From an uncultured Chlamydiae bacterium (GTDB taxonomy: Bacteria; Chlamydiota; Chlamydiia; Chlamydiales; SM23-39), in NCBI GenBank assembly GCA_903889795.1, contig CAISYW010000152.1, positions 1 to 7,890 on the forward strand: a stretch of DNA of 7,890 bases, read 5' to 3'. Below, in pieces: positions 1-5,166 of this stretch (position 1 is the first letter of the stretch; every line of letters starts with the position of its first letter). A program made the position numbers and the translations under genes. The notes beneath the pieces were generated by a model. That model searched no databases. It saw only the letters and a program-made list of their open reading frames with translations, and was not told the DNA's origin.

Positions 1-181
1 CAGCATGGATATGCAAATCTATTTCCGTGCAGGCGATTTGCCCTGAAAGGGGATTGATCACGCCATCAATCAAAAGATCGGTACGCAACGATGCGATCTC
101 CTCCGGAGCGGATGGAGTTAAGTCCTCAATCGGTTCCGCAAAAACGCGGACGGCAAAAAGAAGGAAAAGAAAACGATGCAT
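1..181 (-). CDS. Exported protein, N-terminal fragment (runs off left edge)
   Basis: Translating the minus strand from the ATG at 181-179 gives 60 codons without a stop, open at the window edge. Residues 1-15 look like a signal peptide: a short basic start (M-H-R), a hydrophobic core (FLFLLFAV) and a small-residue cleavage site (V-F-A, then E-P), so the mature protein is probably periplasmic, outer-membrane or secreted. The following part is acidic and Pro/Ser-containing. Residues around 36-58 (LLIDGVINPLSGQIACTEID) resemble, from memory, the start of RHS/YD-repeat wall-associated proteins (a D-G-x-x-N-x-x-S-G block followed by a D-L). That is an inference from a short stretch. No Shine-Dalgarno sequence is obvious before the ATG. 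The gene is divergent from the Inc-like operon. Confidence 0.6.
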   Translation of the reverse strand, partial: MHRFLFLLFAVRVFAEPIEDLTPSAPEEIASLRTDLLIDGVINPLSGQIACTEIDLHIHA

Positions 182-210
182 ATAAATATCTATAAATGAA
201 TTGGCTGGGG

Positions 211-240
211 AGTTTAGGTAAGAAAAATAAATCTTGTAAA
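211..240 (-). promoter_or_regulatory. Candidate sigma70-type promoter for the leftward exported-protein gene
   Basis: On the minus strand a TTTACA box (complement of 235-240) is separated by 18 nt from TAAACT (complement of 211-216). The matches to TTGACA and TATAAT are 5/6 and 4/6. Transcription would begin near 204 and leave a leader of roughly 20 nt before the ATG at 181. It is supported only by position and consensus in an AT-rich stretch where chance matches are common. Confidence 0.3.
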
Positions 241-271
241 TAGAAATCGTTTGATCTGTAGCGGGTAGGGA

Positions 272-299
272 TTGCGTTCAAGATTTATATATATATTAA
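272..299 (+). promoter_or_regulatory. Candidate promoter for the Inc-like gene pair
   Basis: TTGCGT at 272-277 is followed after 16 nt by TATTAA at 294-299, inside a very AT-rich run (281-303). This could serve as a sigma70-type promoter with a start near 305. The leader would be about 40 nt to the ATG at 345, or about 12 nt to the TTG at 318. The -10 match is imperfect and overlapping alternatives (TATATT at 292-297) exist, so the exact boxes are uncertain. Confidence 0.3.
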
Positions 300-344
300 T
301 TATTCGTTAAGAGACGATTGAGTTTTCAAAAACAAAGTAGACTC

Positions 345-1265
345 ATGACTCTAGAATCAACAGCTTCTCTCTCAAGACTCATCAACACCTTGCCAACAGC
401 GCCGCAGAGCAAAAACCAAAGCTTGCCTTTCACGCTACGAGCCGCACAATACCTCTCATCAGCAGGGGCTCTGACAGCAACAGCGGCGATTATTTATGGA
501 ATCGCGGTAAACCTTTTTCCCTTCATTGTCATGGGCGCCATTTTTTTAACGACCTCTCTTACGAGTTTTTACTTAATCCATCAATTGACCGATTTAAAAA
601 CCATTGATGAAGCAACCGCAGAATTAAAAACATTAACAGCGAATTTATCAGAGAAGGATGCGCAAATCGAGCGGCTCACCTCCCAAATCCGCTCAATTGC
701 TGATCAATTTGCAGTGCAAAACAAAAACTATGTTCAATTGTCAGATGCTGAAAACAGCGTCCAAAAATCCTTCAATCAACAGCTGCAAAGATCAGCGGAG
801 CTTCTGGCCAAAACGCAAATAGATGCACAAAAAGAGATGGAATTATTAAAAAAATCTTTGACCGATCAGATCCATGAATACAAAAAACTATCGGAAAAAG
901 ATCAGAAAACAATATCCGAGCTCAACCTGATCGTTGCCAAAAGCAAAGAACAAAATCTCTCATTAAACACCTCGCTGATTGATCTCCAAAAGCAAATATC
1001 CGCCTATCAGCGGCAAATTGAAAATTACGCCCGTTTAAATACACAACTCCAAGAGCAGATCAAAACGATCTCCATGGCCATGCAATCGCCTGACATCGAC
1101 ATATCCGCAATCAATGCTCACGCAACAAAAATGCAAGATGCGATCGCCAAACAAAAAGCAGTCGCTGAAAAAACCGCCAAAACAGCTGTGCAAATCAATG
1201 CGATGCTCGATGCTTTGAACCGCCGGCTTCCCAACCCAAAATCTTCTCAAACAGTGGAAAGGTAA
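345..1265 (+). CDS. Putative inclusion-membrane-type (Inc-like) coiled-coil protein, first of a pair
   Basis: 306 aa from the ATG at 345; an in-frame TTG at 318, with purine-rich AAGAGA just upstream, would add nine residues and cannot be excluded. From the ATG, residues 1-33 are polar and Ser/Thr/Gln-rich. Residues ~36-80 form two hydrophobic segments (cores ALTATAAIIYGIAV and FIVMGAIFLTTSL) separated by a short N-L-F-P turn. The rest, to ~250, is long heptad-rich coiled coil with many Lys, Gln, Glu and Leu. There is no cleavable signal peptide and no cysteine. A polar N-terminus, a bilobed hydrophobic domain and a cytosol-facing coiled coil are the hallmarks of chlamydial Inc proteins, which type III secretion inserts into the inclusion membrane. 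I do not recognise a named family, so Inc is an inference from architecture and from the adjacent T3SS operon. It is co-transcribed with the next gene (3 bp gap). Confidence 0.8.
   Translation: MTLESTASLSRLINTLPTAPQSKNQSLPFTLRAAQYLSSAGALTATAAIIYGIAVNLFPFIVMGAIFLTTSLTSFYLIHQLTDLKTIDEATAELKTLTANLSEKDAQIERLTSQIRSIADQFAVQNKNYVQLSDAENSVQKSFNQQLQRSAELLAKTQIDAQKEMELLKKSLTDQIHEYKKLSEKDQKTISELNLIVAKSKEQNLSLNTSLIDLQKQISAYQRQIENYARLNTQLQEQIKTISMAMQSPDIDISAINAHATKMQDAIAKQKAVAEKTAKTAVQINAMLDALNRRLPNPKSSQTVER
1256..1262 (+). promoter_or_regulatory. Strong Shine-Dalgarno for the second Inc-like gene
   Basis: GGAAAGG lies 6 nt before the ATG at 1269 and overlaps the last codons of the upstream gene (stop 1263-1265). 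It fixes the start and points to coupled translation of the pair from one mRNA. Confidence 0.7.
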
Positions 1266-1268
1266 AAT

Positions 1269-2192
1269 ATGTGCACGGGGATTTTTAGCTCATATAACTC
1301 AACAGAGCAAGAGCGCTGTCAATGTAGCCCGGCGCATTGTTTTTGTACCCATCCTACACAACCCGTTCAAGCGGTTTGCGGCACAGGAGCAACCGCTGCG
1401 GGTCTGTACGGATGCGCCACAGGAATCGCCACAGGAAACTTACCCTTGACCGTTGCCTCCGCCGCAGGCGCCGCCCTATCTGCCGGCACAGCTTTTACAG
1501 GCATGGGCGGAATGGCTTGCGTCAATAGAAAGATTAAGCTGCACAATGCCGCAAACAGGCTCGAAGAGTCTGTTGTGCAATTAAGAAAAACCAATGCTGA
1601 TAAAGAAGCGGAAATCAGCACCCTATCGGAGCGGGCAAAAGAACTTTCAGCTAATCTCGATCGATTACAAATGGAAAGAAGCTCAATCAATGCCGAAAGA
1701 AAAAAGGATCTCAAGCGAATTGAGGATCTTACACACGAACTAGTCACTTTACGGGGAGAACTGGTGAGCATCCAACAGCAGTCTGAATCGATTCGGCAGC
1801 AACGATTAATCGATCTGGATAGGCAAGAAAAAGCAACAGCCTCGTTAGGAGCGGAAAACAAATCGCTCAAACAGTCCGTTTCCGATTTGTCAACGCAAGT
1901 GAGCCGATTAGGGGGCGTAAATCGCTCCGCCGGAAGTGAAAATTTAAAACTGCAAACACTTCTTCATGATTTGCATCAACAGGAAGATGCTCTAAAAAGA
2001 CAGATCGATCATCTTCTCGAAGAAAAAGCCGCGCTCCAGAATTTAGTACGTTCTTTCGAATCCGAATCCGAATTGCAGAGAACAAAGATCGAAGAAGGAA
2101 CCCGGGAAATGAGGGCAATTCAACAACGATTAGAAGAACTTCAAACTCGTTTAAGTCAACTTGGACCTGAAGTCCTTAGGATGAACAGTTAA
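1269..2192 (+). CDS. Putative Inc-like coiled-coil protein with cysteine-rich N-terminus, second of a pair
   Basis: 307 aa. Residues 1-33 are polar and unusually rich in cysteine (C2, C17, C19, C24, C26, then C37, C49 and C84 in or next to the hydrophobic part), with a C-x-C-x4-C-x-C-x-H cluster at 17-28. Residues ~34-56 and ~58-84 are two Ala/Gly-rich hydrophobic segments split by T-G-N-L-P. Residues ~90-300 form an almost continuous coiled coil rich in Leu, Glu, Gln and Arg. The layout matches the upstream protein, and both carry ATAAxxYGxA in the first hydrophobic segment, so they are probably diverged tandem paralogues. An Inc-type membrane protein exported by the T3SS is the best guess; an Ala/Gly-rich hairpin of this kind could also be a weaker membrane association domain. 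The gene ends 7 bp from the stop codon of the convergent sctN. Confidence 0.8.
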   Translation: MCTGIFSSYNSTEQERCQCSPAHCFCTHPTQPVQAVCGTGATAAGLYGCATGIATGNLPLTVASAAGAALSAGTAFTGMGGMACVNRKIKLHNAANRLEESVVQLRKTNADKEAEISTLSERAKELSANLDRLQMERSSINAERKKDLKRIEDLTHELVTLRGELVSIQQQSESIRQQRLIDLDRQEKATASLGAENKSLKQSVSDLSTQVSRLGGVNRSAGSENLKLQTLLHDLHQQEDALKRQIDHLLEEKAALQNLVRSFESESELQRTKIEEGTREMRAIQQRLEELQTRLSQLGPEVLRMNS

Positions 2193-2199
2193 CTTAATT

Positions 2200-3516
2200 T
2201 TAGACAAAAAGAGCTTTTAACATACGAAGGCTCTCTTCATAAGACGATTTTTCATCAATCTGCTGTTTGAGAAAGCGATTGACCTTATCAATATATTTTA
2301 AGGCAAAATCGGCGTTTTTATCCGAACCGGGTTTATATTCACCGATACGAATGAGAAGCTCATTCTTTTTATAATTCGCCAACACTTCGCGCAACTTGCC
2401 AATGAGATCAAGGTGCTGTCGATCCACAATCTGCGGCAATATACGGCTGACGGATGCCAAGACGTCGATCGCCGGATAGTGATATTGACGTGCCAAATCT
2501 GTAGATAAAATAATATGGCCATCCAAAATGGATCGCACTTCATCGGCGATTGGTTCGTTGAGATCATCGCCGGCAACCAGAATTGTATAGAATGCGGTAA
2601 TCGACCCTTTATCTGAATTACCCGAACGCTCCAGCAATCGAGGCAAAACGGCGAAGACAGATGGGGTATAGCCGGCCCGAGCGGGCGGCTCGCCGGCAGC
2701 GAGTCCGATTTCCCTCAAAGCGCGAGCAAATCGCGTCACAGAGTCCATCATCAAAATAACAGACTTGCCTTGCGCACGAAAATATTCAGCAATGGCTGTC
2801 CCCACATAGGCCGCGTTGATTCGCATTTGCGCCGCCTGATCCGACGTGGAAACGATAATCACAGAGCGCTTCATTCCCTCAGGGCCCAAGTCATTAATTA
2901 AAAACTCGCGCACCTCGCGGCCGCGCTCGCCGATGAGAGAAATCACATTAATATCGGCCATGGCGTTGCGGGCAATCATTCCCAGCAACGTCGACTTGCC
3001 GACGCCGGCGGCAGAAAAAATACCGACTCTCTGTCCTTTACCGCAGGTTAAAACAGAATCAATACAGCGCACGCCGACAGAAAGAGGCTTTGTAATAAGC
3101 TGGCGTTTCATCGGATCCGGAGGCGGGTTAATGATCGGATAGTACTCATCCAAAACCAGAGGCCCCTTGACATCCTCGTCGATAGGCTGACCCATTCCAT
3201 TCAAAACACGGCCGAGTAAATTGGCGCCCACTTTGATTTGAAACGACATCCGCATCGGAATAACCTCCGAAGAGGGTCCGATTCCCTTCATATCGCCGAC
3301 CGGTGAAAGGAGCACTTCATCTTTTGTAAATCCCACCACCTCGGCAATCAAAGGCTCGATATCTCGCTTGATGAGGCAAACTTCCCCCATTTTTACTTGA
3401 GGCACAACCGCACGGATCAACATACCAACCACTTCGGTAATACGTCCATGAACCGTGGTCAATTCCACATCCTCCAGATGGCTCATCAGCTTGTCGAAGG
3501 AAGGGTTTTGTTCCAT
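2200..3516 (-). CDS. sctN: Type III secretion ATPase SctN (CdsN)
   Basis: 438 aa, close to the ~440 aa usual for the family. This is the F1-beta/FliI-like hexameric ATPase at the cytoplasmic base of the injectisome; it detaches chaperones and unfolds substrates using ATP. Visible motifs: an N-terminal beta-barrel domain (~20-95), Walker A SAAGVGKST (168-176, Lys174), the LIGERGRE segment with the likely catalytic Glu (194-201), Walker B VILMMD (253-258), the conserved EPPARAGYTPSVF block (276-288), and DVLASVSR (351-358), whose Arg358 is the probable arginine finger. All key residues are present, so the enzyme should be active. The C-terminal helical domain (~365-438) would bind chaperone or stalk. 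Only 5 bp separate it from the upstream rod-like gene and no clear Shine-Dalgarno is present, suggesting translational coupling. It is the last gene of the operon here; the stalk, ruler and C-ring genes do not follow. Confidence 0.97.
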   Translation of the reverse strand: MEQNPSFDKLMSHLEDVELTTVHGRITEVVGMLIRAVVPQVKMGEVCLIKRDIEPLIAEVVGFTKDEVLLSPVGDMKGIGPSSEVIPMRMSFQIKVGANLLGRVLNGMGQPIDEDVKGPLVLDEYYPIINPPPDPMKRQLITKPLSVGVRCIDSVLTCGKGQRVGIFSAAGVGKSTLLGMIARNAMADINVISLIGERGREVREFLINDLGPEGMKRSVIIVSTSDQAAQMRINAAYVGTAIAEYFRAQGKSVILMMDSVTRFARALREIGLAAGEPPARAGYTPSVFAVLPRLLERSGNSDKGSITAFYTILVAGDDLNEPIADEVRSILDGHIILSTDLARQYHYPAIDVLASVSRILPQIVDRQHLDLIGKLREVLANYKKNELLIRIGEYKPGSDKNADFALKYIDKVNRFLKQQIDEKSSYEESLRMLKALFV

Positions 3517-3521
3517 GGGTT

Positions 3522-4160
3522 TTACAGTTGGATGTTGAGTGTTTGCTTAATGGAATCAATCACTTTGGCGAGTAATGTAGAAGAAAATTCAATCTCTTGC
3601 TGCGCCTGCCCCATCTTAACCTGAATCAGCAAAAAATCGGCCGGACGCAGCTCATTACCTTTGCTCTGCATTTCGATAATTTTTTGCTGTGCCGCCGTTA
3701 ATTGATTCTCACCATCCGTGACGTAATTAATGAAGCGCTCAATCGGACGCGCCCCCGTCTGCGGCTGCATTGGCGGCGTTTCCGCCCCCAACCGAGAATT
3801 CGCCGCGCGTAGATAGGTCGACGCATCGGAGAGCTTGTTTCTCAGCAAATGCTGTTGCGAGCGCTTAAATTGCAAACCCTTTGTATTAAGCTGATTACGA
3901 ACGTTTGCCAAACTGTCTTGAGACGTTCCTACCTGGGCGATTAACGTTTCAAACGACGGCCCTGCAGTTTGGGCTGCACGGGCTGCCTGAAGCGCCTCAG
4001 CGACCCCAGGGCCTTGTGCAGGCGTAAAACCTTTCGCCGAGGCTTTCGACGCTTCGGACATATAACCCTGAAAGCCAGATCCGGGAGCCTGAGGGGTAGG
4101 CCCTTGCTTAACTGGCTGAGAGGAAAAAATTTGATCCGATTTATCGGGTGGAACCGTCAT
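3522..4160 (-). CDS. sctI: Inner-rod-like T3SS protein (SctI-type C-terminus; CT668 position)
   Basis: 212 aa. The first ~55 residues are Pro/Gly/Ser/Gln-rich and probably disordered, as expected for a secreted early substrate. Residues ~55-125 are predicted helical and Ala/Gln-rich. Residues ~137-212 resemble the SctI/YscI/PrgJ inner-rod C-terminus: an amphipathic helix, a P-A-D-F-L-L-I-Q turn, then a Q-V-K-M-G-Q-A-Q-Q-E-I-E-F helix with small and hydrophobic residues and a short tail. The position between sctG and sctN is that of C. trachomatis CT668 (about 223 aa). Rod proteins of other systems are shorter (roughly 80-120 aa), so the long N-terminal extension looks lineage-specific. There is no cysteine. 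The rod would connect the export gate to the needle. The gap to sctG is 18 bp and the ribosome site (GGAT) is weak. The SctI call rests on C-terminal pattern and gene order. Confidence 0.75.
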   Translation of the reverse strand: MTVPPDKSDQIFSSQPVKQGPTPQAPGSGFQGYMSEASKASAKGFTPAQGPGVAEALQAARAAQTAGPSFETLIAQVGTSQDSLANVRNQLNTKGLQFKRSQQHLLRNKLSDASTYLRAANSRLGAETPPMQPQTGARPIERFINYVTDGENQLTAAQQKIIEMQSKGNELRPADFLLIQVKMGQAQQEIEFSSTLLAKVIDSIKQTLNIQL

Positions 4161-4178
4161 GAGTTATCCAATCACATC

Positions 4179-4610
4179 TTATTTTGTTTTTCTTTGGCCC
4201 TGAACAGGAGTGGGGGCTTTTTTCAAAAACTTTTCTGCAAAATCAATCGCGGTATCGGATAGGCGCTTGATCAGAGGATCATGCGATTTATGAGTTTGTT
4301 TTAAAATATTTTCGCCTTTTTCCAATGATGCGGGAGACAAACTCATGCAAATGCCCAAAAAGGTCTTGGCCATCTCATTTTTTGGCTCTTTTTCCAATAC
4401 CTCTTCAAACTTTTTACAAGCCTGCTTCAATTCCAGCTTATGCAGGTGAAGATAGCCCACGCCTACTTTAGGGAGGATGCTCTCGGGATTCAACAGCTCA
4501 GCTGCCTTAAAAAGCTTAATTGCGGCATCTTCGTCCGCTTGATTGACTGCGATGAAGCCGGTCTCGAGAAAAAGGATCCAATCCTCTTTGTAATCTTTCC
4601 AGTTTGCCAT
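4179..4610 (-). CDS. sctG: TPR needle chaperone SctG (CdsG, PscG/YscG-like)
   Basis: 143 aa, all-helical and cytoplasmic. Two TPR-like helix pairs are visible at about 13-43 (A-x-K-L-F-x-A-A-x-L-L-N-P) and 44-77 (G-V-G-Y-L-H...A-C-K-K-F-E-E-V-L-x-x-E-P), with a third degenerate one at ~78-105 and a charged tail. In Pseudomonas, PscE and PscG bind the needle subunit PscF and stop it polymerising; Chlamydia CdsE and CdsG were proposed to do the same for CdsF. The length and the place directly after sctF match CT667. The start at 4610 has an AGAGGA ribosome site on the minus strand, 3 nt upstream of the ATG. The gap to sctF is 17 bp. Confidence 0.85.
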   Translation of the reverse strand: MANWKDYKEDWILFLETGFIAVNQADEDAAIKLFKAAELLNPESILPKVGVGYLHLHKLELKQACKKFEEVLEKEPKNEMAKTFLGICMSLSPASLEKGENILKQTHKSHDPLIKRLSDTAIDFAEKFLKKAPTPVQGQRKTK

Positions 4611-4627
4611 GATTCCTCTTCTTGCCT

Positions 4628-4873
4628 TTATTGTGTTTTTTGGTTGCGAACAGCCATACCGATAACCGTATTGACCTGAGAGATCAAATTAGAGATCGTT
4701 TCACCGATCTGCGTTACCTGGCTCATTCGGAATTGCAAAAGAATGAACGAGCCCGGGTTAGCCTGGCTCATCTTGCTCGCTAAGCTTCGCACCTGGCTTA
4801 ACAATCCCGACTGCAGTTTTTTATAAGCTTCGATTAACGAAGTAAACGACAGTGTCGTCATTTTCATGTTCAT
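4628..4873 (-). CDS. sctF: T3SS needle subunit SctF (CdsF)
   Basis: 81 aa, the usual size of needle monomers (about 80-85 aa). It shows the family pattern: a first amphipathic helix (~10-36), a turn with Asn39-Pro40-Gly41, then a second helix (~42-78) containing F-I-L-L-Q-F-R-M-S-Q and ending in a polar R-N-Q-K-T-Q tail. Monomers polymerise helically into the needle outside the outer membrane. The start is fixed by AGGAG 6 nt upstream (complement of 4880-4884), which overlaps the sctE stop codon. The protein has no cysteine, whereas chlamydial CdsF was reported to become disulfide-linked in elementary bodies. The neighbours sctE and sctG are its expected chaperones. Confidence 0.92.
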   Translation of the reverse strand: MNMKMTTLSFTSLIEAYKKLQSGLLSQVRSLASKMSQANPGSFILLQFRMSQVTQIGETISNLISQVNTVIGMAVRNQKTQ

Positions 4874-4879
4874 GAAAGA

Positions 4880-4884
4880 CTCCT
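4880..4884 (-). promoter_or_regulatory. Shine-Dalgarno of sctF, overlapping sctE stop
   Basis: AGGAG on the minus strand lies 6 nt before the sctF ATG (4873-4871) and overlaps the sctE TAG at 4885-4883. Ribosomes ending sctE could reinitiate directly on sctF, keeping chaperone and needle synthesis coupled. Confidence 0.65.
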
Positions 4885-5119
4885 ATTTAACCATTTTCTT
4901 GAGCACTTTTTGAAGGGAGGTATAGCCATGGAGCAAAACCCCCAGCTTATCGAAATCTTTTTCATTCGCCCCTTCTCTCAGTACATGTTTAATTTCTTGC
5001 ATTCTTTTTTCAGCCTTACTGAGCAGCTCCTTAGCGTGGCCGGGACGTTCCTTCAATTCACGCTCCAAATCGAACATGAAAATTTCTTCGCCCTTTTTTC
5101 CTTTTTCTAGACCGTACAT
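4883..5119 (-). CDS. sctE: Small needle chaperone SctE (CdsE, PscE-like)
   Basis: 78 aa from the ATG at 5119. The frame stays open to a TTG at 5170 that overlaps the sctD stop and would give 95 aa, but the ATG at 5119 has a near-perfect AAAGGAG 5 nt upstream, and the extra 17 residues look like untranslated sequence. The protein is highly charged, with two predicted amphipathic helices (about 15-48 and 52-76), which suits the helical hairpin of PscE/YscE-type co-chaperones. Primary sequence alone is not diagnostic; size and position between sctD and sctF match C. trachomatis CT665 (CdsE). It is expected to act with SctG in holding SctF monomeric in the cytoplasm. No cysteine. Confidence 0.82.
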   Translation of the reverse strand: MYGLEKGKKGEEIFMFDLERELKERPGHAKELLSKAEKRMQEIKHVLREGANEKDFDKLGVLLHGYTSLQKVLKKMVK

Positions 5120-5124
5120 CGATA

Positions 5125-5131
5125 CTCCTTT
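5125..5131 (-). promoter_or_regulatory. Shine-Dalgarno that decides the sctE start
   Basis: AAAGGAG on the minus strand (complement of 5125-5131), 5 nt before the ATG at 5119. It is the best ribosome site in the cluster and argues for the shorter sctE. It may also raise SctE output relative to the upstream sctD on the same transcript. Confidence 0.75.
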
Positions 5132-5166
5132 CCAGGCTATTTGCCGGAATCTATGATTTAGCACCC

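Noticed and set aside
1367..1870. 167-codon open frame on the minus strand
   Set aside because: It lies wholly inside the second Inc-like gene, opposite its coiled coil; the Ser/Arg/Leu-rich composition is what antisense of Glu/Gln/Leu codons produces. No ribosome site or domain.
2163..2217. Bidirectional terminator between the convergent operons
   Set aside because: The available stems (GGAC/GTCC, AAAAG/CTTTT) are only 4-5 bp and lie inside coding sequence.
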